From: JAWLHJ01 sp040904945
GTDB lineage: Bacteria > Gemmatimonadota > Gemmatimonadetes > Longimicrobiales > Gaopeijiaceae
DNA length: 17,385 bases
Reading direction: 5' to 3'
Assembly (NCBI GenBank): GCA_040904945.1
Contig: JBBDSM010000168.1
Coordinates: forward strand, 1 to 17,385
Position numbers and translations under genes: made by a program. Under the pieces are notes generated by a model, which was given only the letters and a program-made list of their open reading frames with translations, was not told where the DNA came from and searched no databases. Shown piece by piece: positions 6,884-15,109 of this stretch; the stretch's first letter is position 1; each line of letters starts with the position of its first letter.

Positions 6884-8169
6884 TTGTCCACGATCCTTGC
6901 CATGAACTCGGCCTCTGCGACGACCTGGCCGTCGACGAATCCGAGCCCTTTCATTTTACAGGTGTGTCTGCGGTACTGGAGTATCTCCAACTCGAAGACG
7001 AGCGTGTCGCCGGGAGTCACCGGACGACGCCACTTCACTTTGTCCATGGTCATGAAGTACACGACCTTCTGCTCCGGGTCCTCGACCTCCTCCATGAGGA
7101 GCAATCCCCCGACCTGAGCCATCGCCTCGATGATGAGGACGCCAGGCATGATCGGGTGACCCGGGTAGTGCCCCTGAAAGAACGGCTCGTTGATCGTGAC
7201 GTTCTTGATGCCGACGATGCGCTTGCCTCCCTCGTACTCCGTGATGCGGTCCACCAGGAGCATGGGGTACCGGTGCGGGAGGTACTGCATGATCTTTGCC
7301 ACGTCCACGACCGGCTGCCGTCCGTGCGTCCGCGCCTGGGCGCGGATAGCCTTTGCAAGAGCGACGTTTCCGGCATGGCTCGGGCGTTCTGCGACGACCT
7401 GCGCCGCGAGCCCGCCACCGAGGAGCGCGAGGTCTCCGACCATGTCGCCGACCTTGTGCCGCAGGAACTCGTCAGGGAATCGGAGTCCTCCCTCGTTCAT
7501 GACGCCCTCGTCGTCGAGGACGACCGAGTTCTCGAGCGACGACCCGCGCGCGAGACCCCGAGCCCTGAGCGCTTCGGCATCGGCCAGGAAGCCGAAGGTC
7601 CGGGCAACCGCCAACTGTCCCCTGAAGTTGTCCTCGGAGATGTCGAAGCAGCCGTACTGACGGCCGATGGCGTCATGCTCGAAGTCGATGGTGGCCGAGA
7701 TCCGGAGCCGCTCCGCCGGGACCGCGACGTACGACTGGCCGTCCTCCCCTCTGGCGGTCACCGGCTCGCTGACTTTGAGCACACGCACGGACGCGTCCTG
7801 GTCCGTCGGGCCCGCTTCGTCGAGAGCTGCGACGTAGTCCTTGAAGGACCCATCACGAATCGGCGCCTCGGGGCCGTCCAGGTCGATGAGGACGTTCGTC
7901 AGACCCAGCGCGGACACGCTCGCCATGACATGCTCGACCGTGTGCACCTTCGCCTCGCCGGCGGCCAGCGTCGTGCCCAGGTCCGTGTCGACCACGTGGT
8001 CGAGATCGGCCGGCACCGTCGGCTGGCCCTCCAGGTCTACGCGCCGAAAGCGGATCCCCGTGTCGGGGTCGGACGGCCGAAACGTGAGGCTTGCGGACGC
8101 CCCGGAATGGACGCCACAGCCACGCAGCGTCACGGGTCGAGCAATCGTTCTCTGAGAAGCTGCGCTCAT
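6880..8169 (-). CDS. lpxC-fabZ: Bifunctional LpxC deacetylase / FabZ 3-hydroxyacyl-ACP dehydratase fusion
   Basis: This 429-residue protein joins two enzymes. Residues 1 to about 280 are LpxC, the zinc deacetylase that commits UDP-3-acyl-GlcNAc to lipid A. HTVEH at 76-80 holds the catalytic Glu79 and zinc ligand His80, His238 and Asp242 lie in LRHKVGDMVGD, and His265 lies in PSHAGN. Residues from about 287 on are FabZ, the dehydratase of fatty acid elongation: LPHRYP at 297-302, and catalytic His334 and Glu348 in GHYPGHPIMPGVLIIEAMAQ. All active-site residues of both halves are present, so both should be active. Such fusions are known in Bacteroidetes and some other phyla. The fusion links two enzymes that draw on the shared 3-hydroxyacyl-ACP pool. 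The ATG has GGA nearby, weak but acceptable. Confidence 0.97.
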   Translation of the reverse strand: MSAASQRTIARPVTLRGCGVHSGASASLTFRPSDPDTGIRFRRVDLEGQPTVPADLDHVVDTDLGTTLAAGEAKVHTVEHVMASVSALGLTNVLIDLDGPEAPIRDGSFKDYVAALDEAGPTDQDASVRVLKVSEPVTARGEDGQSYVAVPAERLRISATIDFEHDAIGRQYGCFDISEDNFRGQLAVARTFGFLADAEALRARGLARGSSLENSVVLDDEGVMNEGGLRFPDEFLRHKVGDMVGDLALLGGGLAAQVVAERPSHAGNVALAKAIRAQARTHGRQPVVDVAKIMQYLPHRYPMLLVDRITEYEGGKRIVGIKNVTINEPFFQGHYPGHPIMPGVLIIEAMAQVGGLLLMEEVEDPEQKVVYFMTMDKVKWRRPVTPGDTLVFELEILQYRRHTCKMKGLGFVDGQVVAEAEFMARIVDK

Positions 8170-8296
8170 GCGGATCCAATCGGGTTCGTTGGGCCTGTGC
8201 GAAAGGATTCGGCACAGTACAACTCCGCCCGGGAAGTTAACAGGATCATGACGGAGGAGTAGTGAATCCGCACCGGTCGGGCCGGGCCTTGGGTCG
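8170..8296 (-). other. lpxD-lpxC intergenic region with small stem-loop
   Basis: This 127-base gap holds no convincing gene. It contains a 6-base-pair inverted repeat, CTGTGC/GCACAG at 8195-8200 and 8212-8217, separated by 11 bases, which would lie in the leader of the lpxC-fabZ message. A TTAACT...TACTGT pair further upstream is a poor match to a sigma-70 promoter, so an internal promoter is possible but not shown. Confidence 0.35.
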
Positions 8297-9373
8297 TCAT
8301 GCGTCCGGATCGAGGCTGGCCCGCAGCCGCGCTACCTCGTCCTCCAATGCCTCGATTCGTTCGAGGAGCTTCGGGAGGCGAGCTACATGGGCCTGCTTCC
8401 GAAGCTCCTCGCGATGCGGACGAGCCGGATGTCCCGACACGGTCTCCCCGGCCGGGACGTCCCGGAACACCTTGGTCGCCACAGCGACCCTGGCGCCGTC
8501 GCCCAACTCGAGGTGTCCGACCACGCCCGACTGTCCGCCGAGCCAAACGCCGCGACCGAGGCGGGTGGACCCGGCGACCCCCACGAGCGCCGCCATGAGG
8601 CTATGCTCCCCCACCTTCACGTTGTGCGCGATCTGGACCAGGTTGTCCACCTTGACCCCGTTGCCGATGACCGTGTCTCCGATGGAGCCGCGATCGATGG
8701 TGGTGTTCGCTCCGATCTCCACGTCATCGCCGATCACGCATCGGCCCACCTGTGGCACCTTGCGTTGCGCGCCGTCCTGGAAGGTGTAGCCAAAGCCGTC
8801 GGCGCCGATGCGGGCGCCGGCGTGCACCAGCACCCGGTCGCCGAGCTCGCTCCCGGGATAGACGACCACCTGCGGACAGATGTGACACCCGGCTCCGACG
8901 CGCACCCCCGATCCGAGCACGACGTGGGCGTCGAGCCGCGTCCCGTCGCCGATCTCCACGTCGTCGCCGAGGACCACGTACGGACCCAAAGACACCCCTT
9001 TCCCCAGGCGCACGCTTCGGCCGAGAATCGCCGTCGGATGGATGCCGGGTGGTGGGACCTCGGCCGGCGGGTGCAGTTGCTCGAGCACCGTCGGCACCGC
9101 GGCGTGCGCGTCCGGAACCACGATCTTCGTGATGCGCGTGGGCACTCCATCGGCGAGGTCCTCGTCCACGAGGACTGCCGCCGCGGACGTCGCTTCAGCG
9201 TAGCGTAGGTAGCGCTTGTTCGAGAGCAGCCCCAGCTCTGCGGGACCCGCCTCCTCGAGCGGCCTCAGCACACGGACTTCGACCGACGCGTCTCCCTCGA
9301 CGCGCCCGCCGACCAGGTCGGCGAGAAAGCCCACGGTCACGGTGTCCGAGTCCTGCTCGCGCGCGTCGCTCAT
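8297..9373 (-). CDS. lpxD: UDP-3-O-(3-hydroxyacyl)glucosamine N-acyltransferase LpxD
   Basis: LpxD adds the second, N-linked 3-hydroxyacyl chain to the glucosamine, directly after LpxC. The 358-residue protein has the N-terminal uridine-binding domain (TVGFLADLVGGRVEGD and SNKRYLRYAE), hexapeptide-repeat beta-helix from about 108 to 300, the catalytic His250 in QIAHNVKVGEH, a second conserved His287 in VVGHLEL, and a C-terminal helix (about 322-353) with heptad character. I chose ATG at 9373 because GGGAG lies 8 bases upstream; an in-frame GTG at 9397 would add only 8 residues and has no such site. In the pathway it follows LpxC, although in this gene order it precedes it. Confidence 0.96.
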   Translation of the reverse strand: MSDAREQDSDTVTVGFLADLVGGRVEGDASVEVRVLRPLEEAGPAELGLLSNKRYLRYAEATSAAAVLVDEDLADGVPTRITKIVVPDAHAAVPTVLEQLHPPAEVPPPGIHPTAILGRSVRLGKGVSLGPYVVLGDDVEIGDGTRLDAHVVLGSGVRVGAGCHICPQVVVYPGSELGDRVLVHAGARIGADGFGYTFQDGAQRKVPQVGRCVIGDDVEIGANTTIDRGSIGDTVIGNGVKVDNLVQIAHNVKVGEHSLMAALVGVAGSTRLGRGVWLGGQSGVVGHLELGDGARVAVATKVFRDVPAGETVSGHPARPHREELRKQAHVARLPKLLERIEALEDEVARLRASLDPDA

Positions 9374-9403
9374 GGTGTGGGCTCCCAACCGGTCCACATA
9401 CGC

Positions 9404-9442
9404 GAAAGGCCCTCACGCGGACTGATGCGCGATGGGCCCTTC
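9404..9442 (-). other. Imperfect inverted repeat between ompH and lpxD
   Basis: On the minus strand GAAGGGCCC and GGGCCTTTC can pair with one G-U wobble, and an inner CGCG/CGCG pair shortens the loop. The hairpin ends in CCTTTCGCG, not a run of T, so it is not a standard intrinsic terminator. Its place in the 106-base gap between ompH and lpxD suggests an attenuator or a message-stabilising hairpin. Confidence 0.4.
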
Positions 9443-9479
9443 ACCGAAGTACTCCCTGGTCCCGGGTCGAGGGTGCCGG

Positions 9480-10013
9480 TCAACGACCCCCGGGGACTGC
9501 GGTTCCGAGACGCTGGATGACTTCTTCGGTCACGTCGAGCGCGGGATCCGCGGACACGATCGATCCGGCCGCCACGTCGAGGATGAGGGAGTAGCCGCGC
9601 TCTTCGCGCAGCGCCTCGATGATCTCGGTGATCTCGTCCATGACGGGCTGGACCAGCTCGGCGCGACGCCGAGCGGCACGCTCCTGGAGCGCCGTGCCGC
9701 GCTGCTGGTACTCGTTCATCTTGGCCTGGATCTGAGCCTCACGGTTCTGTCGCGCCTCGGGGGAGAGCGTCAGCTGCTGCTGCTGATACTGCTCCTCCAT
9801 GCGCTGCAGCTCCGCTTCGAGTTCCTGGATCTCCTGCTGGAAGGCCTGCATCTCACTGTCGAACTGGGCCTGAGCTTGGGCTGCGCCGGGCGCCGCGCTC
9901 ATGACTTCCTGCGAGTTGAGATATGCGATCCGGAGCGCCTGCGCCTCGGCCTGGCCAGCGCTCGATACGAGCAGGAACGCGAGCGCGATGAGTGCGAACG
10001 GGATACGTCGCAT
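9480..10013 (-). CDS. ompH: OmpH/Skp family periplasmic chaperone
   Basis: This 177-residue protein begins with a signal peptide (MRRIPFALIALAFLLVSSAG, with a likely cleavage near AEA-QA at about 23-26), then ALRIAYLNSQEVM, the typical first strand of the OmpH/Skp family. The middle (about 45-125) is a long glutamine- and glutamate-rich helical coiled coil, as in the Skp tentacles, and the C-terminus returns to a compact strand-rich part (YSLILDVAAGSIVSADPALDVTEEVI). The family binds unfolded outer-membrane proteins in the periplasm and hands them to BamA, whose gene is directly upstream. I chose ATG at 10013, with GAGGGAG 8 bases upstream; a start at 10136 would add 41 residues that hide the signal peptide. 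Confidence 0.92.
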   Translation of the reverse strand: MRRIPFALIALAFLLVSSAGQAEAQALRIAYLNSQEVMSAAPGAAQAQAQFDSEMQAFQQEIQELEAELQRMEEQYQQQQLTLSPEARQNREAQIQAKMNEYQQRGTALQERAARRRAELVQPVMDEITEIIEALREERGYSLILDVAAGSIVSADPALDVTEEVIQRLGTAVPGGR

Positions 10014-10175
10014 GTTGGTTACTCCCTCTGTAGTCTGCCGCCACCCCTGGCCGCGACGTGCGGCTGCTCGGAGAGCCGGGGCGGCCCATGTGCGTGGTTC
10101 GTAATCCGGAGTCGTCGGCATGTTCCCGTGTTCCACGGCGCGTTCCGGAACGCCCGGAGAACAGCAGTAGAACTT
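10014..10175 (-). other. bamA-ompH intergenic region with perfect palindrome
   Basis: This 162-base gap is the longest between genes apart from the mcsA-mcsB element. It holds a perfect 14-base palindrome, GCGTTCCGGAACGC, at 10140-10153, shortly after the bamA stop. It is flanked by TGTTC/GAACA arms that extend the pairing across internal mismatches. No T-run follows, so I do not call it an intrinsic terminator. A dimeric-regulator site or an mRNA hairpin is possible. The strong ompH ribosome binding site lies at 10022-10028. Confidence 0.45.
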
Positions 10176-12626
10176 CTAGAAACCCGGTCCCATGCGGAAG
10201 TGGAACTGCCAGCCGGGCGTCGTCTTATCGAATCCGTAGGCGTAGTCGAGACCGATGGGTCCGAAGGGGGTCACGAGCTGCAAGCCGAACCCGGCGCCCC
10301 GATAGAGGCGCGTGGGATCGATATCCCCCGGATTCCGCCAGACGTTACCCGCGTCAAAGAACGCCCCCAGGCCGAGCTGTCCGCTCAGTCGGATGGCGTA
10401 CTCTGCGGTGAGGCTGAAGAACGCGTTCCCGAGCCGGTCGATGTCGGAGATCCCGCGGGCGTTGTCCGCGAAGAAGCCGACCGGCGTGATGGACGTTTCG
10501 TCGTAGCCGCGAAGGTTCTGCCCGAACTGCACGCCACCCATCCAGAAGCGGTCGAAGGGGAAAGCCTCGGCGTTCCCGAAGACCGTACCGCCCCGGAGCG
10601 TGAGCCCGAGCGCCAGGTTGATGCCGCTGGTCGGGTTCCCCGGGTCGCCACCGAGGCGGCCCGCAGGGACCCACCAGGTCCCGTCGGCCAGGACCCGCGT
10701 GAAGTCGCCGTCACCCCCGAGAATGCCACCGTTGAGCTCGACGTTCACGTTCTGCCGGGACCCCGTCGTCGGGAAGAGCGGGTGGTCGAGCGTCTGACGC
10801 GTCACGCCGAGCGTCAGCTGGCTCTGCAGCCCCGGCGGACGCCCGAACAGCGACTGATCGTCCACGTCGTTGAAGAGCTCGTACGAGGTCCTGGACAGCC
10901 CATAACCCACGAACACGCGGGAAAGCCTCGAGTCGGGCCAGGGCATGCCGAAACGGGTGTTCGCGCCGATCCGCTTCCTGCGGCCGCTCGAGAACGAGAA
11001 GAACCTGTCGCGTGAGTTGAAGAGCGACAGCGAGCCCGAGATCATGCTCTGGAAGATGGCCGGATCCGAATAGGTCATCTCGAAGCTGTTCAGGTACCGG
11101 CCGAAGTCCCACCGCAGCGTGCCGGACTTGGCCTGCCCGAACAGGTTCGGCTGCTCGTATCCGATGAAGCCGGAGAGGCCGACGCCGCCTCCGACGGACG
11201 TTCCGAAGTTCACCGACCCGGTCTGCTTCTCCACGACCTGGAACGTGATGTCCACGTCGCCGTTGTCGAGCGGCTGGATGTCGGGGAACGGCAGCGGCGC
11301 CTCGAAGAATCCGAGCGACGAGATGTTCTGGTAGCTGCGGATCAGCCGGTCCTGGCTGTAGACGTCACCAGGCAGGATGAAGAGCTGATTCCGGATCACC
11401 CACTCGTAGGTGTACTCGTTCCCCGCGATGGCCACGCGGTTCACAATGGCCGGCTCACCTTCGACGATTTGCCAGCTGGCGTCGACCGTGGGCGGTTCGT
11501 CTCCCTCCGCCGGATTCCGCTGGAGCACGGGATTCACCTGGACGTACAGGTACCCTTCGTTCCTGTACGCCTCCATGACCCGCTCCATGGCGGCGTTGAA
11601 GGCCTCCGCATCGAAGACCTCCCCCTCGACGTTCGACGTGCGGCTTCCGCCGATACCCAGACTCCTGAGGAGCCCGCCTTCTTCGGTACTGAAATACGCG
11701 AGGACGTCCTCCGTCGGGAAGCGCGAGTTGCCGTCGACCGTGAACTCGCCCAACCGGTACTGGGGGCCCTCGTCGACCTCGACCTCGACCCGCGCCTTCC
11801 CCGTCTCGGGGTCGACGATGAGGGTGTCGTCCACGACCGCGAAGTCGAGGAATCCCCGGGATCGGTAGAGCTGCGGCAGCCGCTCCTCGAGGTCCGTCTC
11901 GAACTGGAACTCGTCGAAGCGGCCGGGCTTGAACCACAAGAAGCCCTCGGGCCTGGTGGCCATCGCTCCGCGGAGGTCGGCGGCGGGCACGTTCTCGTTC
12001 CCGACGAACTGCACGTCGGCGACCGTGACCCGGTTTCCTTCAGTGACCTCCAGAACGACGTTCACTTCGCCCGGCGAGCCGGGAGCCGGCTCTACGCGCT
12101 CCTGGATTTGCGCGAACGGGATGCCGCGCTCCGCGAGCTCCGTCCGGATGAAGCGCTTGGCGTCCAGAATGTTCTGCTGGCTGAGCGGCGCCCCCGGGCG
12201 CAGTCCGGTCGTATCACGGACCTGGCTCGCCGAGATCGACTTGAGGCCGTCCATGAGGACGGACCGGATCAACTCCTGCTCGTCCACCTGGATCACCAGG
12301 GTCACCGGCGCGGACGGGTCGTCCCCGCGCGCGCGAACCACGACGTCTCGGAACTGGCCCGTCCCCACCAACGCCTTGATGCCTCGCTGGATGTCGCGGT
12401 AAGTGATGGACTGCCCCGCCTGGACGCCGAACATGGCGACGATGGCGCCGGGCTGGACCCGTAGGTTGCCCTCGACCACAACCGAGTCGACGACGGTCTC
12501 CTCGGGCTGGGGCTGCTGTTGGGCTTCCGCCGGTCGGGTAGCGAGCGCACACACGACGAGGAAGGCCGCCGACAGCGCGGCGACCTTCCTCGACCGCCTG
12601 ACCGCGCGGTTGTTCTTTAGTCTCAC
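10176..12626 (-). CDS. bamA: Outer membrane protein assembly factor BamA
   Basis: BamA is the central, essential Omp85-family subunit of the machine that folds beta-barrel proteins into the outer membrane. The 816-residue protein has a signal peptide (basic MRLKNNRAVRRSRK, then AALSAAFLVVCALA, cleavage near AEA-Q at about 35), five periplasmic POTRA domains in about 45-466 (recurring GN/DGN strand motifs such as VVVEGNLRV, VQFVGNENV, FTVDGNSRF, VAIAGNEYT), and a C-terminal barrel from about 470 to 816. The conserved loop 6 motif is LRGY at 705-708, and the protein ends in an aromatic Phe, as expected for a barrel signal. The start is GTG at 12626, which overlaps the clpC stop as GTGA; no clear ribosome binding site is present, so translation is probably coupled to clpC. 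Confidence 0.96.
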   Translation of the reverse strand: MRLKNNRAVRRSRKVAALSAAFLVVCALATRPAEAQQQPQPEETVVDSVVVEGNLRVQPGAIVAMFGVQAGQSITYRDIQRGIKALVGTGQFRDVVVRARGDDPSAPVTLVIQVDEQELIRSVLMDGLKSISASQVRDTTGLRPGAPLSQQNILDAKRFIRTELAERGIPFAQIQERVEPAPGSPGEVNVVLEVTEGNRVTVADVQFVGNENVPAADLRGAMATRPEGFLWFKPGRFDEFQFETDLEERLPQLYRSRGFLDFAVVDDTLIVDPETGKARVEVEVDEGPQYRLGEFTVDGNSRFPTEDVLAYFSTEEGGLLRSLGIGGSRTSNVEGEVFDAEAFNAAMERVMEAYRNEGYLYVQVNPVLQRNPAEGDEPPTVDASWQIVEGEPAIVNRVAIAGNEYTYEWVIRNQLFILPGDVYSQDRLIRSYQNISSLGFFEAPLPFPDIQPLDNGDVDITFQVVEKQTGSVNFGTSVGGGVGLSGFIGYEQPNLFGQAKSGTLRWDFGRYLNSFEMTYSDPAIFQSMISGSLSLFNSRDRFFSFSSGRRKRIGANTRFGMPWPDSRLSRVFVGYGLSRTSYELFNDVDDQSLFGRPPGLQSQLTLGVTRQTLDHPLFPTTGSRQNVNVELNGGILGGDGDFTRVLADGTWWVPAGRLGGDPGNPTSGINLALGLTLRGGTVFGNAEAFPFDRFWMGGVQFGQNLRGYDETSITPVGFFADNARGISDIDRLGNAFFSLTAEYAIRLSGQLGLGAFFDAGNVWRNPGDIDPTRLYRGAGFGLQLVTPFGPIGLDYAYGFDKTTPGWQFHFRMGPGF

Positions 12627-15106
12627 GTCTTGGTCGCCGATTTCGCCTGCAGGATGAGTCGCTTGCCGTCCGGGTCGACGCTCACTTCGATCTCGTCGCC
12701 CTCGCTGAACTCCGCCTGGAGAATCTTCTCCGACAGCGGGTCTTCGAGATAGCGCTGGATCGCGCGCTTGAGCGGTCGCGCTCCGAACTTCTCATTGTAG
12801 CCTTCGTCGACGAGGAAGCCGATGGCCCCCTCGGTGAGTCGGAGGGTGATGCCCTCGTCCTCGAGCCGCTTCCGAACGTCCTCCATGAGGATGTGGACGA
12901 TCTGGCCGATCTCTTCCTTCGACAGCGGATGGAAAACGATCGTGTCGTCGACACGGTTCAGGAACTCGGGGTTGAACGCGCGCTCGATCTCCTGACGGAC
13001 CCGGTCCTTCATCAGGTCGTAGCTCGACTGCGCGTCCCCCGCCTGGAAGCCGACCCCGCCGCCCTTCGTGATGTCACGGGCACCGAGATTGGAGGTCATG
13101 ATCAGGACGGTGTTCTTGAAGTCGATCACGCGGCCGTAGTTGTCCGTGAGGTGCCCCTCGTCGAGCACCTGCAGAAGGATGTTGAACACGTCCGGGTGCG
13201 CCTTTTCGATCTCGTCGAGGAGCACCACAGAATAGGGGCGACGCCGCACGGCCTTCGTGAGCGTGCCGGAATCCTCGTACCCGACGTAGCCGGGAGGTGC
13301 ACCGATGAGCCGGGACACGGAGAACTTCTCCATGTACTCGCTCATGTCGACGCGGATGAGGGCCTCGCGGTCGGCGAACAGGAACTCGGCCAGCGCACGC
13401 GCCAGCTCGGTCTTACCCACACCTGTCGGGCCGGAGAAGATGAACGAGCCGATGGGCCGACGCGGGTCCTTGAGACCCGCACGGCTGCGCCGGATCGCCC
13501 GGCTGATCGCCTCGATCGCGTCGTGCTGCCCCACGATCCTCTTGTGGAGCTCCTCTTCCATGTTGACCAGCCGCTCGGACTCCGTCTGGCGGATACGGGT
13601 CACCGGAATGCCCGTCCACCGGCTCACGATGAAGCCGATTTCCTCGTTGGAGATCTCGGGGCGGAATTTCTTCCGCTCCTCTTCCCACGCGGTCTGCCGC
13701 TCACGGATGGACTGCCCCAGCTCCCGCTCCTCGTCGCGCAATTCGGCCGCGCGCTCGAAGTCCTGGTCACCGATGGCGGCTTCCTTCCGCTTCGCGATCT
13801 CGGACAGCTCGTCCTTGAGCTCCTCGACCTCCGGCGGCGGAACCTGGCTCGCGATGCGCGCCCGGGAGCCGGCCTCGTCGATCACGTCGATGGCCTTGTC
13901 CGGCAGGAACCGGTCGGTGATGTAGCGATCGGAGAGCTTCGCGGCCTGCTCGAGGGCCTCGTCCGGGATGATGACCCGGTGGTGGTCCTCGTAGTGCGCG
14001 CGGAGCCCCTTCAGGATCTCGACGGTCTCGTCTACGGCCGGCGGATCCACGACCACGGGCTGGAAGCGCCGCTCGAGGGCGCCGTCCTTTTCGATGTACT
14101 TCCGATACTCGTTGAGCGTCGACGCGCCGATGCACTGAAGCTCTCCCCGGGCCAACGCCGGCTTGAGCATGTTGGACGCGTCGATGGCGCCCTCGGCCGC
14201 TCCCGCACCCACCAGCGTGTGCAGCTCGTCGATGAACAGGATGACGGTCTTGCTCTGCTGGATCTCGTTCATGACCGCCTTGAGGCGCTCCTCGAACTGA
14301 CCCCGGTACTTGGTGCCTGCGATGACCGCGGCCATGTCGAGCGCCAGGACCCTGTGGTCCTTGAGCGCGTCGGTGATGTCGCCCACGGCGATGATCTGGG
14401 CGAGCCCCTCCACGATGGCGGTCTTACCGACGCCCGGCTCACCGATGAGCACGGGATTGTTCTTCTTCCGGCGGCAGAGGATCTCGACCACGCGCTCGAT
14501 CTCGGACGCACGCCCGATGGTCGGATCGAGCTTGTCCTCACGGGCCAACTCCGTGAGGTCGCGGCAGAAATGATCGAGGGCGGGCGTCTTGGACTTCTTG
14601 TCGCCGCTCTTCCCCGACCCCTGCGACTGCGAGCCACCACCGATCCCGGCCGGCTCGGACGGGCTGACGTCGGAGCCGAGGACCTTGAGCGTCTCGGCGC
14701 GAGCCTCCTCGAGGGTCACCCCGAGAGAGTTCAGCACCTGGGCCGCGATGCCCTTCTCTTCGCGCAGCAGCCCGAGCAGGAGATGCTCGGTGCCGACATA
14801 GGAGTGGTTGAAGTCACGGGCCTCTGCCATCGCGAACTCCAACACCTTCTTGGCGCGGCTCGTATAGGGTAGCTCACCCAGGGCGATGGTGGCCTTGCCT
14901 TTGCGCACGGACTCCTCGACCCGCTCGTGGATCTGGTCGAGATCCACGCTCAGGTTCGTGAGTACCGCTGCGGCGACGCCTTCGCCCTCACGGATGAGTC
15001 CAAGGAGAATGTGCTCCGTACCGACATAGTCGTGCTGCAGGCGTATGGCCTCCTCGCGCGCCATCGCCAGCACTTTTCGCACTCGGTCGGTGAAGTTGTA
15101 GTTCAT
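12623..15106 (-). CDS. clpC: ATP-dependent Clp protease ATP-binding subunit ClpC
   Basis: This 827-residue AAA+ unfoldase feeds substrates to the ClpP protease. It has a double N-terminal Clp repeat (1-145) in which both YVGTEH segments carry a Glu (E31 and E107) at the positions that bind phospho-arginine in B. subtilis ClpC. A glycine/serine linker precedes AAA domain 1, with Walker A GEPGVGKTA at 222-230 and Walker B ILFIDE. A middle region carries a UVR motif (DFERAAELRD, 449-458). AAA domain 2 has Walker A GPTGVGKTE at 559-567 and VVLLDEIEKAH. VGF at 685-687 fits the ClpP-docking loop, so this is a ClpC rather than a ClpB. It starts 3 bases after the mcsB stop. With mcsA and mcsB next to it, it is the likely reader of arginine-phosphorylated proteins. 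Confidence 0.97.
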   Translation of the reverse strand: MNYNFTDRVRKVLAMAREEAIRLQHDYVGTEHILLGLIREGEGVAAAVLTNLSVDLDQIHERVEESVRKGKATIALGELPYTSRAKKVLEFAMAEARDFNHSYVGTEHLLLGLLREEKGIAAQVLNSLGVTLEEARAETLKVLGSDVSPSEPAGIGGGSQSQGSGKSGDKKSKTPALDHFCRDLTELAREDKLDPTIGRASEIERVVEILCRRKKNNPVLIGEPGVGKTAIVEGLAQIIAVGDITDALKDHRVLALDMAAVIAGTKYRGQFEERLKAVMNEIQQSKTVILFIDELHTLVGAGAAEGAIDASNMLKPALARGELQCIGASTLNEYRKYIEKDGALERRFQPVVVDPPAVDETVEILKGLRAHYEDHHRVIIPDEALEQAAKLSDRYITDRFLPDKAIDVIDEAGSRARIASQVPPPEVEELKDELSEIAKRKEAAIGDQDFERAAELRDEERELGQSIRERQTAWEEERKKFRPEISNEEIGFIVSRWTGIPVTRIRQTESERLVNMEEELHKRIVGQHDAIEAISRAIRRSRAGLKDPRRPIGSFIFSGPTGVGKTELARALAEFLFADREALIRVDMSEYMEKFSVSRLIGAPPGYVGYEDSGTLTKAVRRRPYSVVLLDEIEKAHPDVFNILLQVLDEGHLTDNYGRVIDFKNTVLIMTSNLGARDITKGGGVGFQAGDAQSSYDLMKDRVRQEIERAFNPEFLNRVDDTIVFHPLSKEEIGQIVHILMEDVRKRLEDEGITLRLTEGAIGFLVDEGYNEKFGARPLKRAIQRYLEDPLSEKILQAEFSEGDEIEVSVDPDGKRLILQAKSATKT

Positions 15107-15109
15107 CCG

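Noticed and set aside
10014..10136. N-terminal extension of ompH
   Set aside because: It would bury an obvious signal peptide, and a strong ribosome binding site sits before ATG at 10013.
12893..14872. 659-codon plus-strand open frame opposite clpC
   Set aside because: It is an antisense shadow of the clpC AAA domains with no recognisable motif.
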